Assembly: GCA_038501195.1 (NCBI GenBank)
Contig: JBBPUQ010000006.1
Location: 3,472,001-3,536,000 of the forward strand
DNA: 64,000 nucleotides
Reading direction: 5' to 3'
DNA from: Nemania diffusa
Lineage: Eukaryota; Ascomycota; Sordariomycetes; Xylariales; Xylariaceae
Below are positions 23,142 through 35,645 of this stretch, in pieces; within the stretch, counting starts at the first letter, position 1; each line of letters starts with the position of its first letter. Position numbers and translations under genes: made by a program. Under the pieces are notes generated by a model. That model saw only the letters and a list, made by a program, of their open reading frames with translations. It did no database searches and was not told the origin of the DNA.

Positions 23142-23396
23142 GTTATTAAAACTTTTTTTAAAATTAAAAATTTTAAATAATTAATATTAAAGTTTTAATA
23201 TTTAATATTATTAATATTTATAATTATAAATTAAAAATTAAAACTAATATTAATATATAATAAAATATTATAATAAACTATTATATAAAATATTTTTATA
23301 CAATTTATTAAATAACTTTTTTATAAATAGTTATAATTTAATATTAAATTAAATATATAAAATAATTATAATTAAAAAAAATATATTATTTAATAT
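21558..23396 (-). pseudogene. Gyp4 copy A gag-like interior, middle piece
   Basis: Collinear with about 36480-38340 in copy B, including the tta/ttg trinucleotide run at 23105-23145 (38055-38095 in copy B). On the minus strand that run would code poly-Asn, as in copy B. No frame is open. It ends in the aatat target site of Gyp2. Confidence 0.7.
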
Positions 23397-23594
23397 TGTT
23401 ATAAGTTATATAAGCTGCTAAGCTTAGCTTATAAATATAGTTTTAAACAATTGTTAAAATTGCGCTAGCTATATATATTAAGCTATTTAGTTGTTTTAAA
23501 ATATAGCATATATATTAAAAAAACTTTTTTATTTTTTTTTAAATTAAATTATAAATAGTATATATTTATAGCTGCTAAACTTTAGCTTATTATA
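23397..23594 (+). repeat. 5' LTR of Gyp2
   Basis: Starts tgttataagttatataagc and ends agcttattata. Matches 30822-31015 with mainly C/T and G/A differences, for example gctgctaagcttagc against gctgttaaatttagc. Confidence 0.9.
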
Positions 23595-25600
23595 TATAAT
23601 TTAGTTTTATTTATTTAAATAGCAAATATATAGTTATTTAGCTATATAACATTAAAAATTTATAAAAAAGCAACTTTTATTATAAAAACAAAAAAGTAAA
23701 AGCAAAATAAAGTAATTAAATATATAAAATATTGCTTTTAAACTGCTTGCTGCTATAAAAAAAAATAAAAAAGCAGTTAAATATTATAAATATATTTTTA
23801 AACTTTTTAGTTGCTAATATTTAATATAAACTATATTATTGTTTAAATAGTTTATAAATAATAAATAAACAGTTTAAAATTAAAACTTTAATTTTAATAT
23901 TAACTTTAATATTAACTTTTAGTTTTTTTTTTTTAATTTTAATAATAAATATATTTAATGTATTAACTAAGCAAAAAAAGAATAGTTTAAACATAGATAA
24001 TTATAAAAACATTAAAAAAAAACTTTTTATTTAATTAAAAAAGTTTTTAAAAAATTAAACTAAGTTTTTTATATAAAAAGTAGCTATTAAATATAAGCTA
24101 AATAGAAATATTAAATTTATTAGCAATAATTAAAACAAGTTTTATATTATTAATAAACTATTTAATAATATAGCAAAAGTAATAACAACGCTGTTTTTTA
24201 TTGCAAAAAAACATATTAGTAACTATAACTTAGCAAAGTTTTTAAATTATTTTTATAATTATTACTTCGATATAAACTACTTAAAAAAAACAATATAAAA
24301 ACTACTAAAACTTTGCTAAAAAAAATAGCAACTTTTTTTATAGTTTTTTTTAACTAAAAAAAAACTTTAGTTAATATAAAAAATATATTATAAAACAATT
24401 TTGCTAGATTAATTATATTAAAAAAAACTATTTGCTTTTTTTTAATAAATAAACTAATATTTGTTTTATTTTTCTTTAGCTATATAAACTAAATATACAA
24501 AGTTATAACTATTGTTAAAAAGCTAAAAAGTTATAATTATACTATATATATATAAAGCTTTAATTAAAAAAGTACAAGCTTTTATTTAAATATAAAGTTA
24601 AAAAAAATAAATATAAAAAAAAACACTTTAATAATAGATATAAACAGTACTAGTTTTTAAGCTATTAACAAGCGACTAAAAGCTCGATAAATATTTAAAG
24701 AAAAAAAAAACAAATAAAAAAAAAACGGGAATTATTTACGCTATAGAAAAAATAGCTACTTTGTAATTTAATATTTGTTAGCGCTTCTTGTATATAATAT
24801 TAACATAAAAGCTATTAATATATTAAAAAAAATAAAAAAACTTAAAAAAAAAGATTTTTTAAAAAAAAAAAAGTAGTTTTTAATTATAAACATAGTTAAA
24901 AATAAATTTACAAATTAATTTTTATAAGTTTTAAAACAAAGATTTAATAATAAATAAATAATATATTTTTTATAATAAACTTTATTTGTAATAAAACTTT
25001 AATTATTAAAGCTTTAATTAATTAAAATTATAAATATATATATATTATAAGTAGTTTTTTTATTAAATGTTTATAGCTATTATATATTTTTATTATTTTT
25101 TATTATTTGAAAAAAATAGTAACAAAATATATATAAATCAAAAAAATAATATATATTAAAACAAATATAAATAAATTTTAATAAAAAATATTAGCTTATA
25201 TAATTTTACAACTAAAATATAATATTATTTTAAACAAATTATAAATAAAAAAATTAAAAGTAATTTATTTTATTTATAAATATATAATTAATATTAATAA
25301 AGCAAGAAATTTTAAAGTATAAAAAAACAGTTTTATGTTTTAAACTAAAAATATTATATAAATAAAAAAAATTTAACAATTAGCTAAAATAGTATTTAAT
25401 ATAGAAATATAACAATTGTACTACTTAAAAATAAATAAATTTTTAGTTTTTGTTATTATATTTGTAAATATTATTAAAACTTTAATATTTTTTACAGTTA
25501 ATACAATTAAAAGTTAATTTTTTAAAAAATTAATGCTGTAAAAAAACTTATTTAATAAAAAATAAAAAAACAAGCTATTACTATATTGCAAAAAAATAGA
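23595..25600 (+). other. Gyp2 5' interior (expected gag/protease)
   Basis: A-rich on the plus strand. A patch at 24655-24810 keeps more GC (caagcgactaaaagctcg, aacgggaattatttacgc). No zinc knuckle or protease motif can be read. Position alone suggests gag and protease. Confidence 0.45.
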
Positions 25601-25639
25601 TTATAAAATATTTTTATTTAAAAATAAAAAAAGCAAAAA

Positions 25640-28400
25640 ATTAATAGCTTTATAAAAGCTTTTTTATAAAATATTTAAAAACAAACTAATTGTTTTAAAG
25701 AAAATATTAATAAAACTATTTAATAAAAGCTATATTTATATTAATAGTTTGTTAGCAAAAGTTTTTGTGCTATTTATAAAAAAGTTAAAAAACAGTTTGT
25801 AATTTTATATTAATTATAAAATATTTAACGCTATAACTAAAACAAATAAATATTTGCTTTTGTTAATAAAAAAAACTTTAGTAAATTTTTCGAAAATTAA
25901 ATAGTTTATTAAATTAAACATATAAACTATTTTTTATAAATTTAAAATTAAAAAAATAAATAAATAAAAAATAGTGTTTTAAACTAAGTTTAGACTTTTT
26001 AAGTAGTTAATTATATTATTTAAACTTTTTAAAGTTTTAGCAATATTTTAGCGTTATATTAATGTTGTTTTATATTAATATTTAAATATTTTTATATTTG
26101 TATATATAAACGATATATTTATATAGTTAAATAGTTTAAAAAAAAAGTATATAAAAAAAGTAAAACAAATATTTAGCTTTTTAAAAGCTGTAAAATTATA
26201 CTTTAATATTAATAAATGTAAATTTGCTGTTACAAAAATTAAATATTTAAGTTTTATTATAAAGCAAAAAAAAAAAAAAAAATAAACTTTAAAAAAATAT
26301 GTGCTATTTATAAATAAAAAGCTTTTAAATCGTTTAAAAATATATGTAGTTTTTTAAAATTATTTAAATTTTACTGCTTTTTTTTTTATTTTAATAAAAA
26401 AAAGTATATTGTTTTAATAAAAGAATAAAAAAAAAACGCTTTTGAAAAATTTAAAAGCTTTTTTATATTAAAGCTAATATTAGTTTAGTATAACTTAAAT
26501 AAAGCAATAGTTTTAAAAATAAATTGTTTAAAAGTAATATATAAAAAGTGCTTGTTTTAATATAACAAGTAAAAATTTCTTTACTTAATATTTTATTATT
26601 TGTAAAAGTTGTTAAAAGTTAAAAGTAATTATAAAATTTATAATAGAAAGCTGTTAATAATAATACATTATATAAAAATATAAAGTAGCAAGTTATATAG
26701 TTTAAAAAAGCTGTTTTAAGTATTATTTAATTATAAAAATTTTAAATATTTTATAATAACTAAACAGTTTATAAAACAGCAGATTAAATAATTAAAATTT
26801 TTCGCTAATTTTTAATTTATATTTATTTATAAAGCAAAAACTAATAATAAATAACTAGATATTTTATTAAAACAAAAACAAAACTTATTTTTAAAAATAA
26901 ACAAACGAATTTTAAAAAAAAAATTTATATTTTTATATTATAAATAGCTAGCTTTTAAATTAAAAAAATACTATAATATTAATATATTAAATAATATAAT
27001 AAATAATTTATTGTTTAATTGTTATATTTTTATAAATAATAACTTATAAATAGCATAAAATATTGTTTTAAAAAAAGCTTTAAGCTATAAGTTAGCAGTA
27101 TAAACAGTATAAAAAAATAAAAAAAAGTTTTTATAAAAATTTAAAATAAACAATAAAACTTTAAATATTTTTATTATAAAGTATAAATTAAAACTAAATA
27201 AAATTTTTTATTATAAAAAATATATATAAATATTAAATTAAAAGCTATTTTAAATTAGTTTAATATAAAATTATTATAACTTTTTATTAATTAAATATTT
27301 AAGTTATAATAGTATAGTAACTATATTAAATAAAAGCTATTTTTAGTTTAAAATGTATTAAATAGTATATTGTTTTATAGTAAACTGCAATATATATAAT
27401 AAAAAAAACGTTTAAAAATAATAAAAAAAAGAGCTTTTTAAGCTTTTATTTGTTTTAAAGTAGTTTTAAAACAAGTTTTTAATAAACTTTATAATAAACT
27501 TTTCTATTATAACTTTTAAAAACTTTTTGTTTATTATAATAATTATTAATAAATTTAATAAAACAGTAATTTTAAAAATTATAAAATTTATAAATATAAA
27601 AATATATATAAAACAGTTTATAAACTATTTTTAATAATTTTATAAGTTTTTAAAAATTATAACTAGTAATTAAAGCTTAAATTAAATAAAAAGTTTTTAG
27701 TAACAATTTTATAAGTTAATAAATATTAAATAATAATTAAATATTATATATTATTTAAAAACAAATAATATAATAAAAAAAGCAAATTAAAAAGTATTAA
27801 TATATTTTAAAGCTTTTATAGTTTATATATAGCTTAATTAAACAATATTACTACTAAAAACAACTTTAGCAATTAATAATAAAAACTTATTAATTACTAA
27901 GTTTAGCTTTTTTTTTGTTTAATATAAATACTATATAAATTTAATAAAGTTAATAAAATATTTAAATATATTTATTAAAAAGTTAAAAGTATTAATAAAA
28001 ATGTTTATATAAAAGTTAAAAAATGTTTAAAATTTTATATAAGCTATTATAGTAGCAATATAATAAAAAATAAAAAAAGCTATTAATAAAAAATGCAATT
28101 TTATAAAACATTTTTAAAAAAACAATTAAATATAGTTTAATTTAAAAAATATAAAAATTAACTAACTTTTTTAAAAGTTAGTTTAATTATATTTAAAATA
28201 TAAAATAACAAAAATAATAAATTTATATATAATAGAATTAAATATATTTAAAAAAATATATAGTTGTTTTTATATCGATTTTTTATAATAAGCTATAAAA
28301 AACTTTTTATTTTTTTAAATTAACTTAAACTTTAAATTATTAGCTATAATTTTAAATAACAACAAGTTTTAAGTAAAAAGTATTTTTTAAGTATATATTA
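25640..28400 (+). pseudogene. Gyp2 pol (RT, RNase H, integrase), degenerate
   Basis: Plus-strand frames show the Gypsy RT in order. First comes LLAKVFVLFIKKLKNSL, then FYINYKIFNAITKTNKYLLL with FIKLNI (the first catalytic Asp now Asn, parent KLDL). After VLAIF and RYINVVL, the catalytic box reads VYINDIFIYS near 26100 (parent YLDD) with KCKFAVTKIKYLSF downstream. RNase H is suggested near 26760 by ITKQFIKQQIK followed by FIYKAKTN, the counterpart of TTK-L--RQARW and VYRPGK-N. The integrase zinc-binding region near 27310-27400 aligns with HPGY-KT...W-KMY...YV--C-IC. Stops and frame changes are frequent, so no product is made. Confidence 0.85.
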
Positions 28401-29157
28401 AATAAAACAGAAATAAAAACAGTTTTAAAAAAAAATAAGTTTTAATTAAATAAATAAGCTATTTTTAGCTGTTATAAAAATATATAGAAAAATTTTTAAA
28501 TATAGTAGTATTAAAGCAGTTTAAAAGTAAATATAGCAACATTAAAAAGTATAATAGATTTAGTATTAAATAATAACAATATAAAAAAAAAAAAAATAAA
28601 AAAAAGCTATATATCTTTCAATAAACTATATATAATAATTTATTATAAATTATTAATATTAACTAATAATAAAACAAAAAAAAAAACTGCTTTTTTTTTA
28701 AAAATAAACTAATAAAACTTAAATTAATTATATTAAATTGATATATATATGTTAAAACTTTTTTTATTAGTAATAAGATAATTTTTTTGTTTTTTATTTT
28801 GGTTAGTTTTTTTTTTACGCTATATTAAAGCTATAAAAAAGCTATAAACTATTTCTTTGATTTTAGTTTTTAATATTTTAGTTATTATATAACAAGTTTG
28901 TATTATTAAAATTAATACTAAAAAACTTATTAATTTTGCTAAAATTTTTATTGAAGCTTTTAATATAAAATAGCGTATTTTTAGCTATTAAGTTAATTAT
29001 ATGCTTTTTAATATTAATTAAAATTTTTTTAATTTTGATTATATGATTTAAAAATAGTACAATTAATTGTAAATATTTAATTTTACATTTTTTAGTTTTG
29101 ATTTAATTATTTAATATAACGAAATTATATATTGTTTAAAAAGTAACAAACTAAAAA
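28401..29157 (+). other. Gyp2 3' interior, unassigned
   Basis: Composition flips from A-rich to T-rich on the plus strand at about 28750, unlike the rest of Gyp2. A weak chromodomain-like stretch may lie at 28370-28500, but I would not assign it. The flip and the following Gyp4 LTR fragment suggest that inserted DNA begins near 28740. Confidence 0.4.
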
Positions 29158-29385
29158 TGATATAAACAGGTATAAAGGTTTTAAAAAATAGGTTTTCAAA
29201 GACCACTTTGTATATATTTATAGCACTAGTCCTATTTAAGACTACCTTACATCGGTAGATTAAATAAGTGAAAAGAGCCTTTAGGTCTCCTCTTTTGACC
29301 TAACTTTGCAAATCTACTCTTTTTAATTTACATTATACTTTTACAAACTCAAATATAAGCACTACCTATAGTAAACATTACTAAA
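29158..29385 (+). repeat. GC-retaining 5' fragment of the Gyp4 LTR
   Basis: Starts tgatataaacaggtataaag and covers the first 230 bp or so of the Gyp4 LTR in plus orientation. It is far less AT-rich than its surroundings: it keeps gaccactttg, catcggtag, aagagcctttaggtctcc and tttgacc, while the same positions in the LTRs at 14029, 32127, 40267 and 41257 (read on the minus strand) are almost pure A/T. Differences are nearly all C-to-T or G-to-A. Its short length would explain escape from RIP, which ignores short duplications. Its presence inside Gyp2 shows that Gyp4 sequence was copied after or into Gyp2. Confidence 0.85.
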
Positions 29386-30367
29386 AAACTTATATCGATT
29401 TTATATTATTAAAGCAAAAAGTTAACAGTATTAACGCAAAAAAAAGCGGGTCAAAAATAGCAAAAAAATTTATTAAATATAAAATTTAATAATTAGCATT
29501 ATTATATTTCGATATAGTTTTTAATTAAAAAAAGTATATATTAATTGTTAGCTATTAAAAAAAAAGTAAAAATAAAACAAAAAAAAAGTAAAAAATAAAC
29601 TTATTAAATTAAACTAAGTTATAAACTTTTATAGCAAAAATAAACTTTTGATATATTTTAACTATTTGTGTTATATATTAAAACTATATAAAAGTAATAA
29701 ATAAGCAAAAATAAAGCGAAAAAAAAAAAAAAAAAAAAAAACAGTTATTTATAAATAAATAAATATAACTAAATCTGCTTATAAAACTTATATATAAAAA
29801 ATAATACTTGCTAGTTTTTATATAAAGTATAAATAGTATATAAGTATAAAACGAGCAAATATAAAAAAAAAAAAAAAAAAGACTTATTTTTTATATTTAT
29901 ATAAAAGTTGTAAAAACTTTTAATTAAATAAAAAATATACTATTATTATTAGTAGAAAAAAAGCAAAAAAAAAGCTACGAATTATTTACTTTAAAATATA
30001 AAAAAAACTAAAAGCTAACAAGATTTTATATAATAAAGGAAATATTATTTATAATAGTTTATTTTTGTTTAAAAAAACTAAAAAAAAAGAAAGTACTAAA
30101 ACTAAAAAAAAATAAAATAAAAATAAAAAAACTAAATATAATATTATTTAATCTAATAAAAAATAAAAATATAAAAAAAAAAGAGAAAAAAACAGCTAAA
30201 TAAAAACAAAGTAAAAGCTGCTTATTATAAAGTTAATATAAATATAACAAAAATAAAAAAAATAACAAGCGTAGTTTAAAAAAAAAAGCAGTATAAAAGT
30301 AAAAAAAAAGCAAAAAGTAAAAAAAAAAGAAAAAAAAAAAGAAAAAAAAGTTAAACTTACAATTAAA

Positions 30368-30405
<38 letters not shown>

Positions 30406-30821
30406 CACTTTTATATAATATTGTTAAAGTAGTGAAAAATAACAGTTAAGTCGGTATTATTTACACTTTAAAGCAATTAAAAAAAGTAATAACTATAAAC
30501 AAAACTAAAAGATTTTAAAAAAAAAGCTGCAAAATTAACAAATATATAAAAAACAAGTTATATATTAATAAAAAAAACGCTAGAAAAAAACTAAAAAAAA
30601 ATAACGCAAATATATTAAAAAATAATAAATTACTTTAAAAAGAAAACATTATAAATAAATAGTTTAAAAATAGTAAAAATATAATTAAATAAAGCTACTT
30701 TTTATAAACTTTATAATATAATTGAGCTTAAGAATTATTTGTATTATTTTTAAAAAAATATAAAAAAGAAATAAAGCTGCTTTTAAAAAGCTTTATATCA
30801 AAAAGTTAAAAAAAAAAGTAA
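29386..30821 (+). other. Gyp2 3' interior, A-rich and gene-free
   Basis: Strongly A-rich on the plus strand, with lysine-type runs and a 34-base poly-A at 30371-30404. A short block at 29443-29461 (reverse complement gctatttttgacccgcttt) resembles the GC-keeping core of the TIR elements near 52.9 and 54.3 kb. No protein domain is visible. Open frames here are by-products of long homopolymers. Confidence 0.5.
30371..30404 (+). repeat. Poly-A tract
   Basis: 34 uninterrupted A residues, the longest homopolymer I saw. It may be slippage rather than a retroposition tail, since no inserted sequence can be defined upstream of it. Confidence 0.9.
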
Positions 30822-31015
30822 TATTATAAACTATATAAGCTGTTAAATTTAGCTTATAAATATAGTTTTAAACAATTATTAAAACTATATTAGCTATATA
30901 TATTAAGCTATTTAGCTGCTTTAAAATACAATATATATATTAAAAAAACTTTTTTTTTTTTAAGCTAAATTATAAATAGCATATATTTACAGCTGCTAAG
31001 TTTTAGTTTATTATA
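30822..31015 (+). repeat. 3' LTR of Gyp2
   Basis: Starts tattataaactatataagc (TG mutated to TA) and ends gtttattata. Preceded by an A-rich, PPT-like run (30807-30817) and followed by the aatat duplication. Confidence 0.9.
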
Positions 31016-31020
31016 AATAT

Positions 31021-31734
31021 TATAAAAAAATATTATATAAATATATTTATAATAATTATTATTAAATTAATAAATTTTGTTATTAATATTAATTAAACTT
31101 TAAAAAAATACTTTTTTAATATTTATATAATTTTAAGTTTTGTTATATTGATTTTTAATATAAAAATTAATAATAAAATATATTTTATTTTTTAAAATAT
31201 TTTTTATTAAATTTATTTATAAATAATAAATAAAGTTATATAAATATTAACAATATATATAAATTAATAAAATTATTATAAATATAATTAAAATAATTAA
31301 TAAAATTATTATAATTTATAATTTATATTAATATTTTAAAAATTAATTTAATTATTATTATAATAAAATTTATAAAATTTATAATTATTTATTATTAAAT
31401 TATAAATTTTATTATTATTATTTATATATTATTTATTATTATATTTATTATATTTTATAAAATAAAAATATTTTTTTTATTTATTATATATTTATATATT
31501 ATATTAAATATTTTATTTATTTTATAGTTTTTTTTTTTAATTATTAAATTTTTAAAATATTATTTTTATTTTAATATTTATATTTTTATTTATTTTAAAA
31601 TTAAATAATATATTATTTATAATTTATAACTTTTGTTTTATATATAGTTATATATATAAAAATTAAAACTTTTAAAATTTTTAAAATATTAAAATAATAT
31701 TATTATAAAATTTTAATTATAATTAAAAATTAAA
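31021..31734 (-). pseudogene. Gyp4 copy A gag-like interior, right piece
   Basis: Collinear with about 38340-39110 of copy B (shared stretches include ttataataattattattaaatt and tattttataaaataaaaat). It lies next to the LTR, so on the minus strand it is the leader and the start of the interior. No frame is readable. Confidence 0.7.
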
Positions 31735-32127
31735 CTATTATAAAAGTTTTATTATATTAAATTTAATTAATTTTAATATAAAATCTTTATTAATAATAAA
31801 TAAATAAAACTTTTTAATTATAAAAAAACTTTTGTTTTTTTTTATAAATATATTTTTTTTATATTTTTATTTAATATATATAATAAAAATATAATAAAAT
31901 TAATAAAGTTTACTATAAGTAGTGTTTATATTTAAGTTTATAAAAATATAATATAAATTAAAAAAAAATAAATTTATAAAATTAAATCAAAAAAAAAAAC
32001 TTAAAAGCTTTTTTTACTTATTTAATTTATTAATATAAAATAGTTTTAAATAAAACTAATATTAAAAATATATATAAAATAATTTTAAAAAATTTATTTT
32101 TTAAAACTTTTATATTTATTTGTATTA
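31735..32127 (-). repeat. Gyp4 LTR shared by copies A and B, internally deleted
   Basis: Both ends match the full LTRs, but about 0.7 kb of the middle is missing (break near 31905). On the minus strand it serves as the 3' LTR of copy B (after its integrase) and as the 5' LTR of copy A (before its gag-like part), a tandem made by recombination between LTRs. Confidence 0.75.
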
Positions 32128-32349
32128 AATATTGCTATATAAAAAAAAAAAATCATTATTTTTAACGATTATATATAATATTTGTTAATTTTGTTTTTTT
32201 GAATGTTTTTAAATTTTTCAAGCTTTTTTGATTTAAAAAACTAAATATTTTTTTTTTTAAGTTTAATATTTTTTAATTAATACTTTAATATTATAAAATT
32301 ATTATTTTAATTGCTATTAGTTATTTTTATATTTATAGCTTTTTTATTT

Positions 32350-35300
32350 AATTAAATAGTTAAATTTATTTTTAAATTTATTTATTTAACTTTTTAAAAT
32401 AAGTTTAATTTTAAACAAATTATTTTTTTTGTTAAAGTTTTATTTGTTATAAATAAATTTTAATATAAAAACTTTATAATAAAACAAGTTTTTTTTTTTT
32501 TATATTAAATAATAAATATATAATAAAAATAACTAAATATATATTAAAAGTTTTTAAAAAGTTTAATTTATATATTAATTAATTAATTTTCTGTTTAATT
32601 TTTTATAATTTAATTTATTACTATAAATATTTTTTAAAAAATTTATTAAATAAATAATAGCTATTATAAAACTTTAAATAAATTTTATTATTAATTTTAA
32701 ATTTTATTAATTTATATTTATTATAATAATATTATTTTATTTATATTGCTGCAAAATTTATAATTAATTTTATATTTTTATAAAAATATTATTTTATAAA
32801 ATAAATGTTTTTAATTATATTGCTTTTTTATTTTATTTAAATTAAAATATTATTTAGTTTTAAAAATTGAAAATTAAATAATTGTTTATATATAAATAAT
32901 TTAATTAAATTAAAATATATACTATTTAAATTTTATTATAATATTAATAATATATTTATTTAGTTTTTTTTAAAATATATAAATATATAGTATTAAATAG
33001 TTATTTTAATAGTTTAGTTCTTTTTTTTTTTAATAAGCTATTATTTTAAAAATAATATATTATAGTTATAAATAATTTTATTTTAAAACTTTTTTATAAT
33101 TTTTTTTAAAACTATAATATAAATTTTCAGTTATAATTAAAAATAATATTATTAAATATTTTTTAATTAATTAATAAAAGCTATTTAATTAATATTATAA
33201 TTTAATATATAGTTATATATATTTTATATTTAAAAATAAAAAATATATATTTAAATATAATATAAGTTATAAATATTAATATATTATAGTTTAAAAATTT
33301 ATTTAAATATTATAAAATAGCAATTATTAAAACTTTAAATAGTTTTATAATAAAATTTATAATAATAGTTTTTATTAGTTTTATATTTTTTAATTAAATA
33401 AATTAATAGTTTTTTAGAAATTTTTTTTTATTTATATTATATATTTTATATTTATTATAAAATTTTAAATATATTTAAATTTATTTTGTTTTAAATATAA
33501 TTATATATAGTTCAAGCTTTATTATTATATATTTAGATTTAAAATAATATTTGTTATTATATATTATATTTAAAAATTTATTAATTTATTTTTTTAAAAT
33601 ATATAATTTATATTTTTTTTTACAATTTATATTATATAGCAATTTATTAATTATAGCAAATAAATAGTTAAAATATAAAAAGTTTATAATATTTTTATTA
33701 TTTTTATAAATAATTTTTAAAATTTTATAATATTTAAAATTTTTGTTATAATTAGTTATAAATTCAAATTTAACTTTTTTATTTATAATTGTTTTAAATA
33801 TTATAAACTATATTTAATTAAAAACTAAATTTTTAATAAATTGTTAAATTTTACTTTTAATATTTATTAAATTAATAAAGTTTTATAGCTAATATAATAT
33901 ATTGAAAATAAAATTAAAATATTTAAATAAATAGTATATTTATAATTTATATTATAATAAATAAATTAATATATTTATTAAATATTTATTAATATAATTT
34001 ATTAAGTTTATATTTAAACTAGTTTAATTTAAAATATTTTTAATAAAATAATAATTTATAAATATAACTATTAAATTATATAATATTTTTTTTATAGTTT
34101 TTAAATGTTTATATATTTATATAATATAAACTATTTTTATTTTTAAAAAACTATAATATATTTTTAACTAAAATATAAAACAACTAAAAAATATAACTAA
34201 AAATATTTAAATATTAAATATAATTAAACTAAATTTTTATATATATTTATTTTTTAAATAAAATATTATTATATTAAATTTTTATTTAAAAAAAATATTT
34301 ATTTATATATATAAAATTTTAACTAAGTTATAATAATATAATATTATATTATTATAAATTAATACTTATATTATTTTAAAAAATTTTAACTTGATTTTTA
34401 TAAACTTAAAAAATATTAATTTATAATATATTTAATATTTATTAAAATTATGATTTATAATTTTGTTTATTTAATATTTTTAGTTTAATAATTTAGTTTT
34501 TTTTTTTTATAATAATTTTATATATTAAATATAATAAAAAAATAAAATATGCAAAAATTTATTGCTATTTAAATATTACTTTAAAGTTTTTATTTAATTT
34601 AAAAATTTAAAGTTTTAAAAAATAACTAGTTTTTTTTTAATTATAAATATACTAAAAATATTTATTTAAAAGTTTAAAAGTTTTATAAAAAAATATGTAA
34701 TAAATAATTTTTTAAATAATAATAAAATTTTTTTTTTTTAAAACAGTATAAATATATTTTACAAATATTATAAATATTTAATTTTAATAGTTAAAAAAAT
34801 TACAATATTATTAATAAAAATATAATAGAAGTTTTAATATAATTATAATAATTTATTTATAAATTTTTAAATATAAATAAAAAAATTTTAAAAATTTATT
34901 AAAGCTATAATAAATTGTTTTAATTTTTTAAAACTAACTATAATAAATTTATTACAATATTTTAAATAAATTTTAAATTAATAAAAAAATAATATAATAT
35001 TAATTATTATAATATATTTTTTATTTTAAATTAATAAAATAATTTTAAACTATAATAATAAAAAGTAATTATTAAATATTATAACTTTATTTAAAATTTA
35101 TAAATTAATAACTAAATAAAAATAAGCTTTTTTGTTTTTTTATATTTAAACTATAAAAATAAAATAAATAAAAAAAAATAATTTATTTATTTATTTTATA
35201 CAATTTTATTTATAAAATTAATTAAAAATAATATTTATTATTTTTTAATTTTAAATATTAAAAAAATATATATATAAATTTAGTTTTATATTTTATTAAT

Positions 35301-35645
35301 TATTTATTAGTAGAATTTATATTTAGTTTTTTTTTAAAATATTAATAATATTTTAGTTTTTTTAAATTTTAAATATATTTTTTAACAGTTATAAAATTTT
35401 TTTAATTATAATATTGCTATTTATATAAAAAAATTATTTATTTAAAACTTTAATTTTTTTTTTTTAAAAAAAACTTTTTAATTTTTAAAATAAAAATTAT
35501 TTTTAAAATTTTAAATTTAAACTTTTTTATATTAATTTTTTTTAATAAAAAAAATATATTTAATAGTTATTTATTTATAGCAATTTATATTATATTATAA
35601 ACTATATTGCTAATAAAACTTATAAAAAAAATTTTATATTGTTTT
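32350..35645 (-). pseudogene. Gyp4 pol with integrase, degenerate
   Basis: The integrase catalytic-core end is readable on the minus strand near 33160-32990: FNYN-KF (parent SDR--RF), then KSFKIKLFITIIYYF (LSTAYHPQ region), then KKKRTKLLKQLFNTIYLYI (parent Q-ERVNQ-LEQYLRTY). The post-core domain follows at about 32725-32505: FKINNKIYLKFYNSYYLF, then LYKIKQKIN and LNFLKTFNIYLVIFIIYLLF. This matches the Gypsy GPY/F-type module (GDKVYLKL--GY-LP ... GPFKI---IG ... L-LP--M-IHPV-SVA-LEP). RT and RNase H should lie at 33.6-35.6 kb but I could not align them. Many stops; inactive. Confidence 0.75.

Larger units (their letters stand above)
23397..31015 (+). mobile_element. Ty3/Gypsy retrotransposon Gyp2
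   Basis: 7.6-kb element with LTRs of about 198 and 194 bp (23397-23594, 30822-31015). TSDs aatat lie at 23392-23396 and 31016-31020. The flanks join to the intact Gyp4 order at about 38335. Coding sense is plus: RT at 25690-26250, RNase H to about 26900, integrase from about 27300 to 28200. The last 2.4 kb before the 3' LTR has no pol homology and contains a foreign Gyp4 LTR fragment at 29158-29385, so it is partly a nested insertion or rearranged. Confidence 0.9.
12917..32127 (-). mobile_element. Gyp4 copy A: long-LTR retroelement without pol, split by two insertions
   Basis: In minus-strand order this element reads: 5' LTR 31735-32127 (internally deleted); a gag-like interior in three pieces (31021-31734, 21558-23396, 14030-14846); 3' LTR 12917-14029. 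The three pieces join to match 35646-39119 of copy B, and the joints coincide with the ends and 5-bp duplications of Gyp2 and Gyp1. Compared with copy B, the whole pol region is absent and the gag-like part runs straight into the 3' LTR. The LTR and gag-like homology are directly visible; calling it a Gypsy relative rests on copy B. Confidence 0.75.

Noticed and set aside
30196..30408. A 70-residue Phe-rich minus-strand frame
   Set aside because: It is the complement of long poly-A runs in the Gyp2 interior; the composition alone keeps it open.
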